Assembly: GCF_000716595.1 (NCBI RefSeq)
Contig: NZ_JNXC01000020.1
Location: 1-64,000, forward strand
Direction: 5' to 3'
From: Saccharothrix sp. NRRL B-16314
GTDB taxonomy: Bacteria > Actinomycetota > Actinomycetes > Mycobacteriales > Pseudonocardiaceae
Length of the DNA stretch: 64,000 bases
Shown in pieces: positions 1 to 8,391 of this stretch; the stretch's first letter is position 1; each line of letters starts with the position of its first letter. The notes beneath the pieces were generated by a model. It was not told the DNA's origin. It saw only the letters and a list, made by a program, of their open reading frames with translations, and did no database searches. The position numbers and the translations under genes are program-made.

Positions 1-256
1 AGGGCTGGTTCGGTGGGGAAGGCGGGGCGGGGTGGGCTGGGGGTGGCGGCGCGTGACCTGCGGCGACGTGGGCGGACAGGACCATGGTCGAGTCCGGGTC
101 GGCGCCGTGCGGGTCGACCGCGTTGACCATGGCGCGCGGGATCTGCTGGGTCGCCGACGAGTCCATCGGCGACGTCATGTTGTCCGGCGTCACGACGTGG
201 ATGCCACGTGCACGAGCACGGGCCAGCGCCGCGTCGGCCCGAGCGCGGGGGTCCAT
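1..256 (-). CDS. conserved actinobacterial hypothetical protein, C-terminal part cut by window edge
   Basis: Eighty-five codons are open from an ATG at 256 to the window edge without a stop. An AGGAGA ribosome-binding site lies 4 bases upstream of the ATG. The N-terminus is basic and Ala/Arg-rich, followed by the segment TPDNMTSPMDSSATQQIPR and then NAVDPHGADPDSTMVLSA. I remember short proteins with this segment as a conserved actinobacterial family of unknown function, but know no activity. After about residue 70 the visible part turns into a Pro/Ala-rich tail. It is divergent from manB across 157 bases. No function can be assigned. Confidence 0.75.
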   Translation of the reverse strand, partial: MDPRARADAALARARARGIHVVTPDNMTSPMDSSATQQIPRAMVNAVDPHGADPDSTMVLSAHVAAGHAPPPPAHPAPPSPPNQP

Positions 257-413
257 CCGGATCTCTCCTGCGTGTGCCTTGGGCCGGCTGGTGAACGCCG
301 GCGTTGCCGATCGGTGGCGCTCGCCGACACGGGACCACCGCCCGTGTCGCTGAGTGCTCATGCCAGAGTATTCGCAAACTACAGGTGGAAGTAAGCGGAG
401 GAGGAAAAACGGC

Positions 414-1490
414 ATGTCGGTGCTGCAAGGTGCGGAGGCTGTGGTTCTGGTCGGGGGCAAGGGAACCCGGCTTCGACCACTGACCCTGTCCGCGCCCAAG
501 CCCATGCTGCCGACCGCCGGGGTGCCGTTCCTCACCCACTTGCTGTCGCGGATCCGGGAAACCGGCATCAAGCACGTGGTGCTCGGCACGTCGTACAAGG
601 CGGAGGTCTTCCAGGAGCACTTCGGCGACGGCGCGGCGCTCGGCCTCGAGCTCGAGTACGTGGTGGAGGAGGTGCCCCTGGACACGGCGGGCGCGATCCG
701 CAACGTCGCCCACAAGCTGCGCGAACGCGACGTGATGGTGTTCAACGGGGACATCCTGTCGGGTGTCGACCTGCGTGCCATCGTCGAGACGCACCGCAAG
801 GCCGAGGCGGACGTGACGCTGCACCTGGTCCGGGTCGAGGACCCGCGCCCGTTCGGCTGCGTGCCGACGGACGAGGACGGTCGGGTCACGGCGTTCCTGG
901 AGAAGACGGACAACCCGCCGACGGACCAGATCAACGCGGGCTGCTACGTGTTCCGGCGCGAGGTGATCGAGGGCATTCCCGCTGGTCGGCCGGTGTCGGT
1001 GGAGCGCGAGACGTTCCCGGGGCTGTTGGCGGCGGGTTCGCGGGTGCAGGGTCACGTGGACGCCTCGTACTGGCTGGACCTCGGCACGCCTGCCGCGTTC
1101 GTGCAGGGTTCGGCGGACCTGGTGCGCGGTATCGCGCCGACGGCCGCGCTCACGTCGAAGGGTGACGCGCTGGTGCTCGACGGCGCGGTCGTGGACGAGG
1201 ACGCGGTGGTCCTGGGCGGCGCGACGATCGGCGCGGGCTGCACGGTCGCGGCCGGTGCCGTGGTCGACGGCGCGGTGCTGTTCGACGGCGCGGTGGTCGG
1301 CGAGGGCGCCCGGGTCGAGCGCAGCGTGCTGGGCGCGAACTCGCTGGTCCAGGCCGGTGCGGTGGTGTCGGACGCGGTGATCGGTGACGGCGCGGTGGTC
1401 GGCGCCCGGTGTGAGTTGATCAACGGTGCGCGGGTGTGGCCGGGGGTCGTGCTGCCCGAGGGCGGGGTGCGCTTCTCCGCCGATGTGTGA
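414..1490 (+). CDS. manB: mannose-1-phosphate guanylyltransferase / sugar nucleotidyltransferase with left-handed beta-helix tail
   Basis: This 358-residue enzyme should join a sugar 1-phosphate to a nucleotide, most likely making GDP-mannose in the cytoplasm for wall glycans and lipoglycans. The nucleotidyltransferase domain has the signature GGKGTRLRPLT at residues 14-24 and the metal-binding FNGD loop. From about residue 245 the protein becomes hexapeptide repeats rich in G-A-V (GAVVDGAVLFDGAVVGEGA), a left-handed beta-helix. An in-frame ATG exists at 354, but 414 is preferred because GGAGGA precedes it at good spacing. The manB-wbbL neighbourhood matches mycobacterial Rv3264c-Rv3265c. Substrate (GDP-Man versus dTDP- or UDP-sugar) cannot be settled from sequence alone. 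Confidence 0.85.
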   Translation: MSVLQGAEAVVLVGGKGTRLRPLTLSAPKPMLPTAGVPFLTHLLSRIRETGIKHVVLGTSYKAEVFQEHFGDGAALGLELEYVVEEVPLDTAGAIRNVAHKLRERDVMVFNGDILSGVDLRAIVETHRKAEADVTLHLVRVEDPRPFGCVPTDEDGRVTAFLEKTDNPPTDQINAGCYVFRREVIEGIPAGRPVSVERETFPGLLAAGSRVQGHVDASYWLDLGTPAAFVQGSADLVRGIAPTAALTSKGDALVLDGAVVDEDAVVLGGATIGAGCTVAAGAVVDGAVLFDGAVVGEGARVERSVLGANSLVQAGAVVSDAVIGDGAVVGARCELINGARVWPGVVLPEGGVRFSADV

Positions 1491-1504
1491 GGTCCTGATG
1501 TCCG

Positions 1505-2392
1505 ATGCCTAGGACGTGGGCGCCGCCGTTCCCGCTGGACGTCGGCGCCGTGCTGGGGCGCTTGCGTCGCGGGCCGGGCGATCCGACGTTCCGGTCCGGG
1601 GACGGGGTGTGGCTGGCCGCCAACACCCCGACCGGTCCGGGCACCCTGCACGTCCGCCGCGCCTCCGACGTGGTGGAGGCGGACGCGTGGGGTGACGGCG
1701 CGGAGTGGCTGCTCGACGGGCTGCCGGCGTTGCTGGGCGCGGCGGACGACGATTCCGCGTTCGAGTGCCACCACCCGCTGATCGCGGAGACGCGGCGGCG
1801 ACGTCCGGGGATCAGGTTGGGCTCGACGGGCCGGGTGTGGGACGCGCTGCTGCCCGCGATCCTGGAGCAGAAGGTCACGGGGACCGAGGCGTTCCGCTCG
1901 TACCGGGAACTGGCCCGCCGGTTCGGCACGCCCGCGCCCGGCGTCGCCGACTTGTACGTGCCGCCGACGCCGCGCGCGATCCTGGGCATCACGGACTGGG
2001 AGTGGCACCGGGCGGGCGTGGACGGCGGTCGTCGGCGGGCGTTGATCGCGGCGGCGCAGGTGGCGCACCGGTTGGAGGGCGCGTTCGACCTCGGCGGGGA
2101 GGACGGCCGGAACCTGCTGCGGAAGGTGCCGGGCATCGGGGTGTGGACGGCGGCCGAGGTGGCGCAGCGCGCGTGGGGTGATCCGGACGCGGTGAGCTTC
2201 GGCGACTTCCACCTGGCCGGGATCGTGGGGTGGGCGCTGCTCGGCGGGCCGCTGGACGACGACGGCATGGCCGAAGTGCTGGCACCGTACGCACCCCAAC
2301 GCCACCGCGCGGTCGTCTACGTCCTGGCTTCGGGTGCCAGGAAACCCCGCTTCGGCCCCCGCTTCTCACCCCGCGACTACCGCGCCATGTGA
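1505..2392 (+). CDS. AlkA-like DNA-3-methyladenine glycosylase (HhH-GPD family)
   Basis: This is a predicted base-excision repair glycosylase of 295 residues that removes alkylated bases. The helix-hairpin-helix is VPGIGVWTA (208-216), followed by the likely catalytic Asp234 in SFGDFH; EQKVTG at 121-126 corresponds to the conserved loop before the HhH-GPD fold in AlkA relatives. It starts 14 bases after the manB stop, so the two may be cotranscribed. The next gene (wbbL) is convergent. The N-terminal third is the variable AlkA-type N-domain. Substrate range is inferred from family only. Confidence 0.8.
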   Translation: MPRTWAPPFPLDVGAVLGRLRRGPGDPTFRSGDGVWLAANTPTGPGTLHVRRASDVVEADAWGDGAEWLLDGLPALLGAADDDSAFECHHPLIAETRRRRPGIRLGSTGRVWDALLPAILEQKVTGTEAFRSYRELARRFGTPAPGVADLYVPPTPRAILGITDWEWHRAGVDGGRRRALIAAAQVAHRLEGAFDLGGEDGRNLLRKVPGIGVWTAAEVAQRAWGDPDAVSFGDFHLAGIVGWALLGGPLDDDGMAEVLAPYAPQRHRAVVYVLASGARKPRFGPRFSPRDYRAM

Positions 2393-2425
2393 TCGGCCCT
2401 CCAGCGGACGCGGGGCGGCCCGCGG

Positions 2426-3286
2426 TCAGCGGGTCATCAGGCGAAGGCGCAGGGCCAGGCCGGCACGGACCGCGAGCATCAACGGCGCCCAGACGGGGCC
2501 GCGGTGGCGGTCTGCCAGGTAGCGGTAGGCGCTGGAGTGGTGGGCCGCGAGCATGCGGTCGGACGTGCGCTGGGTGGAGTGGCCGCCGATGTGCACGACC
2601 TCGGCCTCCGGCACGTACACGTTCAGCCAGCCCGCACGGGCCAGCCGGTCGCCCAGGTCGACGTCCTCGAAGTACATGAAGTACCGGGGGTCGAAGCCGT
2701 CGACCGAGTCGAACGCCTCCCGCCGCATCAGCAGGCACGACCCGGACAGCCACCCGGCGGTGCGCTCCTCCGGTGACGCCGCCGCCTGCCGGTAGGCCGC
2801 GGACCACGGGTTCGACGGCCAGACGTGCGCGAACAGCGCGTGCCCCAGCCCTCGCCCCAACGACGGCAGCAGTCGGGCCGACGGGTACACCGCACCGGAC
2901 GGCTCGCGGATCAACGGCCCGAACGCGCCGCCGCGCGGCCACCGCTTGGCGGCCTCCAGCAGCGCGTCCAGGCTCCCGACGCCCCAGGACAGGTCCGGGT
3001 TGGCCACCACGACCCACCCGACCGACTCCGGCAGAGTGGCGACACCGAAGTTCGCCCCCGCGCCGTACCCGAGGTTCCCGCCGGTCGGCACGAAGGTGAC
3101 GTGCGGGTGCTCGGCCGCGGCCCGTTCCGGCACGCCGTCGGTGGATCCGTTGTCCGCCAGCACCACCGACACCGGTCGTGTGGTCGCCGCGGACAACGTG
3201 GACAGGAAGCCGTCCAGGGTTTCACCGGGCGAGTAGGTGACGGTCACCACCGCCACCTCGTCTCCGTAACGCGTCACGGCGGTCAC
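2426..3286 (-). CDS. wbbL: GT2 rhamnosyltransferase, WbbL-like
   Basis: WbbL transfers rhamnose from dTDP-rhamnose to GlcNAc-diphosphoryl-polyprenol, making the linker that joins arabinogalactan to peptidoglycan in mycolata-type walls. This 286-residue GT-A protein shows ADNGSTDG at the nucleotide site, ANPDLSW in place of the DXD region, and the acceptor-side motif YFMYFEDVDLG. No membrane segment is evident, so it should act at the inner face of the membrane. Its position beside manB, with rmlB/rmlD 17 kb away, agrees with the mycobacterial cluster. Another rhamnan-type acceptor is possible in this genus. Confidence 0.8.
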   Translation of the reverse strand: MTAVTRYGDEVAVVTVTYSPGETLDGFLSTLSAATTRPVSVVLADNGSTDGVPERAAAEHPHVTFVPTGGNLGYGAGANFGVATLPESVGWVVVANPDLSWGVGSLDALLEAAKRWPRGGAFGPLIREPSGAVYPSARLLPSLGRGLGHALFAHVWPSNPWSAAYRQAAASPEERTAGWLSGSCLLMRREAFDSVDGFDPRYFMYFEDVDLGDRLARAGWLNVYVPEAEVVHIGGHSTQRTSDRMLAAHHSSAYRYLADRHRGPVWAPLMLAVRAGLALRLRLMTR

Positions 3287-3287
3287 C

Positions 3288-3731
3288 CTAGTGGTGGTGC
3301 GCGTGGTGCACGACGGCGTGCCCCTTGCCGCGCGAGATGAGCCACCTGTTCACCGGCACGGTCAGCACGAACGCGACCGCCAGTGAGAACGCCAGGGCAC
3401 CCCAGAACAGCAGGCTGGACACGCCCGCGTCCATCGCGCCCGGCACCGCCACCATGATGGCGTTGTCGACGATCTCCATCACCGCGATGGACACCGTGTC
3501 GGCGGCCAGCGCCACCTTCACCGCCGCGCCGAACGAGACGCCGGTCCGCAGCACGCCGCGCAGGGTCAGCGCGTAGCCGAAGAAGAACGCCAACGCCACG
3601 GCCAGCACCACGGTGCCCCAGTTCGGGAGCCCGATCGCGGTGCCGATGACCATGCCGAGCACTTCACCGATGGCACAGCCGGTGAGGCAGTGCAGCGTCG
3701 CCGAGATCGCCATCGTCCAGGTTGCCTTCAT
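3288..3731 (-). CDS. DUF4396 integral membrane protein with histidine-rich tail
   Basis: This 147-residue protein has about four hydrophobic segments and ends in GKGHAVVHHAHHH, a plausible metal-binding tail. It matches my memory of DUF4396 proteins, which often sit near copper-handling genes; the function is unknown. The ATG at 3731 is chosen over upstream in-frame codons because translation from further out would run through the operator. A CsoR-like palindrome lies 10 bases upstream of the start, suggesting metal-responsive (probably Cu(I)) control. The 3' end abuts wbbL with one base between them, so readthrough into wbbL is possible. Confidence 0.75.
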   Translation of the reverse strand: MKATWTMAISATLHCLTGCAIGEVLGMVIGTAIGLPNWGTVVLAVALAFFFGYALTLRGVLRTGVSFGAAVKVALAADTVSIAVMEIVDNAIMVAVPGAMDAGVSSLLFWGALAFSLAVAFVLTVPVNRWLISRGKGHAVVHHAHHH

Positions 3732-3741
3732 GCCGGCGACT

Positions 3742-3758
3742 ATACCCCTAGGGGGTAT
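3742..3758. promoter_or_regulatory. CsoR-like metal-responsive operator
   Basis: The inverted repeat ATACCCC-TAG-GGGGTAT has seven-base arms and a three-base centre. CsoR/RicR-family repressors bind sites of this G/C-tract type flanked by TA. It lies between the divergent DUF4396 and LRV-repeat genes. No csoR gene is in the window. Confidence 0.65.
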
Positions 3759-3791
3759 CGAAAGCCAAGCGACGGCGCGCCGGAGTCCCCG

Positions 3792-3797
3792 TAGCCT
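3792..3797 (+). promoter_or_regulatory. -10 hexamer TAGCCT, likely leaderless
   Basis: TANNNT hexamer 8 bases before the ATG at 3806, which has no Shine-Dalgarno sequence. Transcription should begin at or near the start codon, about 40 bases from the CsoR-like palindrome. Confidence 0.5.
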
Positions 3798-3805
3798 CCG
3801 GCAGC

Positions 3806-5197
3806 ATGCGCGACGAAGCGGCGTGGCCGCCGGCCGAGACCAACCACCCGTTCCTCGCACGGGGACTCGCGAAGAACACCGGCCTGGGGTTCGACGTCGT
3901 CCGACCTCTCCTGGCCAGTGCGGACCGCGAGACGCTGATGACGCTGGCAGTCCGCCGGGACCTGCCTCCCGACGCGGCGGAGACGCTGGCCGCCCACCCG
4001 GACGTCACGGTGAGGGCCGAACTCGCGGGCACGATCGCCGCCCGGCACGCGTGGGCGCGCTTGGCCGAGGACCAGGACGTCGGGGTCCGCAGGAGACTGG
4101 CGTCGAACGGCGACCGGTATCGGAGGCGTGGCGACCCCTCCCTGCCGGAGCCGGCCGCGTGGAAGCTCGCGGACGACCCTGACGACGAGGTGCGGCGTCA
4201 AGCAGCCCTGTGGGCGCCGGTCGAGGCCGTGCTCCACCTGGTCGCCGACCCGTCCTCCAAGATCCGTTCCACGCTCGCCCGGCGTCGACTGCCCGAACCC
4301 GCCACCCGTGCCCTGCTCACCGATGCCGACCCGGCGATCCGCCGGGGCGCGCTGCACCGCGAGACGGTGCCACCCGACCTGGTCCGGACCCTGGCGACCG
4401 ACCCGGACGGGCACACGCGCGCGAACGCGGCGGAGACGCTGCCGCTCACGGCGGACCTGGCCGCGGACCTGGCGGCGGACCCGGACCCGTGGGTCCGTGA
4501 GAACCTCGTGGCGAACCCCGACCTGCCGCTGCCGTTGTTGCTGCGCCTAGCCGACGATCCGGACGAGGACGTCCGGGCCGCCGTGATGCTCCACCGGGAC
4601 CTGCCCACCGACGTGCAGGAGCGGGTCGAGGCGTCGGTGGAACCGCACCACAGCCACCTCACCCGTTGGCTGACGCCCGACGAAGCGCCGCTCGCCCTGC
4701 GCCTCGAACACGTGGACTCGCCGTTCGTCTTCTTCCGCCGGGCGGTGGCGCTGTCTTCGGACCTGCCGGTCGACGCGGTGCACCGGCTGGCCGCGGACGC
4801 GGACCACAGCGTGCGGCTGCTGCTCGCGGAGAACCACCCGGACACGCCCGGCGACGTGGTGGCCGGGTTGATCCCCTGCGGCCACGCGACGTGGGAGCTG
4901 ATCAAGCACCCGAGCCTGACCGTCGAGGCGCTGACCGCGTTCGCGGAAGGCGACGACGAGTACGCGAGGGTGCCCGCCGCGACCAGCCCTCGCCTACCGC
5001 CGTCGGTGATCGTGCGCTTGCTCGGCCACACCCACCACAACACCCGCGTCACCGCCGCGGCCAACCCCGCGCTGCCCGAGCCCGAGCTGCGCCGCCTGTT
5101 GTCCGGCAACGAGTTCGCCCTGGTCACCGCGGCAGCGACCAATCCCGCGATCCCGGTGGAGTCGGCGCGTCAGCTGGTCGAAGCGATCCTGGCGTGA
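3806..5197 (+). CDS. LRV (variant leucine-rich repeat) protein
   Basis: The 463 residues are almost entirely tandem helical repeats of roughly 22-26 residues, recognisable by units such as DLPPDAAETLAAHPDVTVR, DLPLPLLLRLADDPDEDVR and DLPVDAVHRLAADADHSVR, each ending in a charged (D/E)xxVR turn. This resembles the LRV/HEAT-like solenoid proteins common in Streptomyces and relatives, presumably a scaffold for protein binding. There is no signal peptide or membrane segment. It converges with the next glycosyltransferase with only two bases between stops. The partner and role are unknown. Confidence 0.75.
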   Translation: MRDEAAWPPAETNHPFLARGLAKNTGLGFDVVRPLLASADRETLMTLAVRRDLPPDAAETLAAHPDVTVRAELAGTIAARHAWARLAEDQDVGVRRRLASNGDRYRRRGDPSLPEPAAWKLADDPDDEVRRQAALWAPVEAVLHLVADPSSKIRSTLARRRLPEPATRALLTDADPAIRRGALHRETVPPDLVRTLATDPDGHTRANAAETLPLTADLAADLAADPDPWVRENLVANPDLPLPLLLRLADDPDEDVRAAVMLHRDLPTDVQERVEASVEPHHSHLTRWLTPDEAPLALRLEHVDSPFVFFRRAVALSSDLPVDAVHRLAADADHSVRLLLAENHPDTPGDVVAGLIPCGHATWELIKHPSLTVEALTAFAEGDDEYARVPAATSPRLPPSVIVRLLGHTHHNTRVTAAANPALPEPELRRLLSGNEFALVTAAATNPAIPVESARQLVEAILA

Positions 5198-5199
5198 CG

Positions 5200-6345
5200 T
5201 CAGCGGCGGTGCGTGTGGGCGGCGCGTTCGTACGCCAGGCGGTGCAGGGCGGCTGACGTGGACCAGGAGAAGTCCTTGGCCCGCACCACCGCCGCCGCCG
5301 CCAGGGCGTCACGGCGGGCCGGGTCGTCCAGCAGCTCGCCCAGCGCGGCGGCGATGTCACCGGCGCCGACCCCGCAGTACGCCACCGCGTCGCCACCCAC
5401 CTCGGGCAGGCTCAACCGCCGGGTGGTCAGCACGGCCGCACCGCAGGCCATCGCCTCCAGCACCGGCAGCCCGAACCCCTCACCGAGCGACGGGTACGCC
5501 ACCACCTCGGCACCGCCCAGGAACCCCGCCAACGACGGGAACGGCAGGTAACCGGCCCGGATCACGCGAAGCCGGTGCGGCACGGCGTCCAGCGCGCGTT
5601 CCACCTGGCTGTCCCACCCGGGCTGACCGGCCAACACCAGCGCGGGCGGATTCGGTCTGTCCCGGCACGCCTGCGCGAACCCGCGGATGAGCGCCGGAAC
5701 GTTCTTCCGCGGCTCCAGAGCGCCCAGGAACGCCACGTAAGGCGCGTCACCCAGCGACAGCATCCGCCGGACCTCGGCCACTTCCTCGGGCGTCGGCGGG
5801 TGGAACCGCTCGGTCTCCACGCCGTGCTGCGCGATGTGCAGCAACCGCCGGTCGGCGCCGGCGACCCGGGCCAGCTCGTCCGCGGTCGCCCGCGACGGCA
5901 CGATGCACAGCGCCGCACGTCGCAGCGAAGCCCTGGTCCACCCGCGGAAGAACCGGGCCTTGACCGACGAGTGCAGCACCGCGTCGGTGAAGAACGTGGC
6001 GTCGTGCAGTGTCACGACCGACGCCGCGCGGTTCGCCAAGGGCACCGTGTAGTGCGGCGAGTGCACGACGTCGGCGCCGAGCCTGGCCGCGAGCCTCGGC
6101 AGCGTCATCTGCTCCCACGTCAGCCGGGCCGTCCGGGTCGCCACCGCGTCCGTCGCCGGGACGATCCGCGAGCCCGGCGCCAGGGACGCGTACAACGCAG
6201 CGTCACGGCGTTGGCACACGACGCTGAGCCGCGCGCCGTCCGCGTCGAGCGCGGCCACGAGGGAATCCACGTAGCGGCCGACGCCACCGCGGTCGGTCGG
6301 GACGGCGGTGGCGTCGATGAGCACGCTGGGCTCGACGGATGGCAC
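5200..6345 (-). CDS. GT4 family glycosyltransferase
   Basis: This retaining GT-B transferase of about 381 residues has the N-terminal motif DRGGVGRYVDSL, the core LGALEPRKNVPALI and the E-x7-E type nucleotide site SLGEGFGLPVLEAMACG. The reading frame is open further upstream, but those codons overlap the neighbouring glycosyltransferase; GTG 6345 is the most natural start, although its ribosome-binding site is poor. It is downstream of and cotranscribable with the second GT4 gene (58-base gap). Donor and acceptor are unknown; the cluster context suggests a cell-surface polysaccharide. Confidence 0.8.
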   Translation of the reverse strand: MPSVEPSVLIDATAVPTDRGGVGRYVDSLVAALDADGARLSVVCQRRDAALYASLAPGSRIVPATDAVATRTARLTWEQMTLPRLAARLGADVVHSPHYTVPLANRAASVVTLHDATFFTDAVLHSSVKARFFRGWTRASLRRAALCIVPSRATADELARVAGADRRLLHIAQHGVETERFHPPTPEEVAEVRRMLSLGDAPYVAFLGALEPRKNVPALIRGFAQACRDRPNPPALVLAGQPGWDSQVERALDAVPHRLRVIRAGYLPFPSLAGFLGGAEVVAYPSLGEGFGLPVLEAMACGAAVLTTRRLSLPEVGGDAVAYCGVGAGDIAAALGELLDDPARRDALAAAAVVRAKDFSWSTSAALHRLAYERAAHTHRR

Positions 6346-6403
6346 GCGGAGAAGGGTACGGCGGCCGGCCGGCAGGTTGCCGGGAAATGGGGTAAACGGT
6401 TCC

Positions 6404-7438
6404 TCAGCGGACCAGGCCGAGATGGACGTCCCACACCGAGCGGGCGGCGTTCTCCCAGGTGAACGCCTTGGCTCGGGCCAAACCCGATGTGACCAATCGC
6501 CCAAAGAGCGCGGTATCGGACAGCACCGTGCGCAGCGCGGACACCAGCGCCGCGCGGTCGCCCCGGGCGAAGGTGATCCCCGCACCGCCGGCCACCTCCA
6601 CCAGCGCCGGAGCGTCGGAGTGGACCACCGGCACACCGGCCGCCATCGCCTCCACCACCGGCAGCCCGAACCCCTCGGCCAGGCTCGGCGCGGCCAGCAC
6701 CGCTGCCCGCCGCAGGACGAAGGCCAGCTGGGCGTCGCTCAACCGTCCCAGCAGGTGGACGTGCGGCGCGCGCAGGTCCACCCCGCCCCAGCCCTGCGGC
6801 CCGACCACGACGAGCGGCACGCCGAGCTCGCCGGTCGCGGACGCCAAGAGGTCGAAGCCCTTGCGCGGCTCGATCGTGCCGATCGCCAGGACGTACCGCG
6901 GCGGAACGTCCACCGCCTCCTCCGCCGGGAACGCCGTGACCCCGTTTCCCACCACGTGGACGGGGACGGGACCGGGCGCGTACCGCCGCAACTCGTCCGC
7001 CACCACCGACGTCGGCACCACGATCGCGCCCGCCCGCGACACGGCGCGGCTGATCACGCGCTGGTGCCACGCCACCCCGCGCGGTGTCAGGGTCGACGGG
7101 TGGGTCCACGGCACGGTGTCGTGCACGGTCACCACGACCCGACCGCGCGGCGGCGCGAACGGCGTGAACGCGTGCACCGAGTCGCCACCGGGCCAGTACG
7201 GCACCCCCCGCTCCCACGCCGCGATCAGCGCACGCCGGGGCAGCGGCAGCACGCGCGGCCCCTGCACACCGGGCACCACGGCCGCCGACACGTCGGCGTG
7301 CCTGCTCACCACCCCGGTCACGGTCCACCCGGCGGGCGCGGCGGCGGCGAGCGCGGCGGCCAGCTCGCGGGTGTACCGGCCGGTGCCACCGGGCACCGGC
7401 GCCAGCAACTGCTCGGTCAGCACAACCAGTTCGGGCAC
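6404..7438 (-). CDS. GT4 family glycosyltransferase
   Basis: This 344-residue GT-B enzyme is paralogous to its downstream neighbour. It shows VPGGTGRYTREL near the N-terminus, AIGTIEPRKGFDLL in the linker region and SLAEGFGLPVVEAMAAG at the sugar-nucleotide site. It starts at GTG 7438, only 20 bases from the GTG of the divergent GT2 gene, so the promoter of each gene must lie inside or very close to the other gene. It is cytoplasmic and probably membrane-peripheral. The sugar specificity is not readable from the sequence. Confidence 0.8.
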   Translation of the reverse strand: MPELVVLTEQLLAPVPGGTGRYTRELAAALAAAAPAGWTVTGVVSRHADVSAAVVPGVQGPRVLPLPRRALIAAWERGVPYWPGGDSVHAFTPFAPPRGRVVVTVHDTVPWTHPSTLTPRGVAWHQRVISRAVSRAGAIVVPTSVVADELRRYAPGPVPVHVVGNGVTAFPAEEAVDVPPRYVLAIGTIEPRKGFDLLASATGELGVPLVVVGPQGWGGVDLRAPHVHLLGRLSDAQLAFVLRRAAVLAAPSLAEGFGLPVVEAMAAGVPVVHSDAPALVEVAGGAGITFARGDRAALVSALRTVLSDTALFGRLVTSGLARAKAFTWENAARSVWDVHLGLVR

Positions 7439-7444
7439 GTCGCG

Positions 7445-7450
7445 TACCGT
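7445..7450 (+). promoter_or_regulatory. -10 hexamer TACCGT, likely leaderless
   Basis: TANNNT hexamer 8 bases before GTG 7459 in the 20-base gap between two divergent glycosyltransferase genes. Confidence 0.4.
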
Positions 7451-7458
7451 CTCACGCC

Positions 7459-8379
7459 GTGTCGATCCCCAGCACGACGGTGGTCGTGGTGACGTGGCGG
7501 GGCCGTGAGCACATCACCGCGTGCCTCGACGCCCTTGCCCGCCAACGTCCACACCGGACGCTCGTGGTGGACAACGCGTCCGACGACGGCACGGCCGACC
7601 TGATCGCCGCCCACCCGAGCCGCCCGGACGTCCTGCGCCTGCCCGTGAACCGGGGTTACGCGGGTGGCCTCGCGGCGGCGTTGCCGCGGATCACCACCGA
7701 CTACGTGGCCTGGCTCAACGACGACGCGACCCCCGACGACGGCTGGCTGGCCGCCCTCGAAGACGCCTTGGCCGCCACGCCCGACGCCGCCGCCGCGACC
7801 CCGTCCATGCTGCTGGCCGACGGCTCGACCCAGTCGGTCGGCGTCCGGCTCACCGCCGACGGCCACGGCGCCGACCTGGTGCTTGCCGGTCGCGAGGTGT
7901 TCGGCTTCTGCGGCGGCGCGGCCCTGATCCGGCGTGCGGCGCTCGACCACGTCGGCGGTGTCCCAGGCGGGTTCTTCTGCTACTACGAGGACACCGACAC
8001 GGCCTGGCGGCTGCGGCTGGCCGGTCACCGGGTGCTGTCGATCGGCCCGGCCCGCGTCCACCACCGGCACGGCGCGAGCACCAAGCCCGGCTCCCGGCTC
8101 TTCCACCGCTGGAACGAGCGCAACCGGCTGCTGATGCTCCTGCGCTGCGCTCCCCTCGGCACCGCCCTGGGGCAACTGGCCAGGTTCGCGGTGATCACCG
8201 CGCTGCTGCCGTTGCGGCGGAACACCCCCGACGCCGAGAACTTCCGCGTCCCGCTCCGCCTTCAGGTGCTGCTGGAAGTGCTCGTCCGGCTGCCGACCAC
8301 GCTGATCCACCGCGCGAAGATCGGCAGACGTGCGAAGGTGTCGAGGCGCGCGGTGTGGCGTGAGTGGGCGGGGCGTTAG
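7459..8379 (+). CDS. GT2 family glycosyltransferase (rhamnosyltransferase-like)
   Basis: This 306-residue inverting GT-A protein has VDNASDDGT, the metal-site region NDDATPDDG and the conserved YYEDTDTAWRL. These are the features seen in WbbL-type rhamnosyltransferases, so it may add a second deoxy-sugar to a surface glycan. The C-terminal part is Arg-rich with an amphipathic stretch, fitting peripheral membrane binding. It is followed after 12 bases by the large trypsin/nSTAND gene, so the two may share a transcript although their roles look unrelated. Confidence 0.8.
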   Translation: MSIPSTTVVVVTWRGREHITACLDALARQRPHRTLVVDNASDDGTADLIAAHPSRPDVLRLPVNRGYAGGLAAALPRITTDYVAWLNDDATPDDGWLAALEDALAATPDAAAATPSMLLADGSTQSVGVRLTADGHGADLVLAGREVFGFCGGAALIRRAALDHVGGVPGGFFCYYEDTDTAWRLRLAGHRVLSIGPARVHHRHGASTKPGSRLFHRWNERNRLLMLLRCAPLGTALGQLARFAVITALLPLRRNTPDAENFRVPLRLQVLLEVLVRLPTTLIHRAKIGRRAKVSRRAVWREWAGR

Positions 8380-8391
8380 GGGGGACACCTG

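Noticed and set aside
414..1490. manB start at ATG 354
   Set aside because: No ribosome-binding site there and a basic 20-residue extension not typical of the family; GGAGGA precedes ATG 414.
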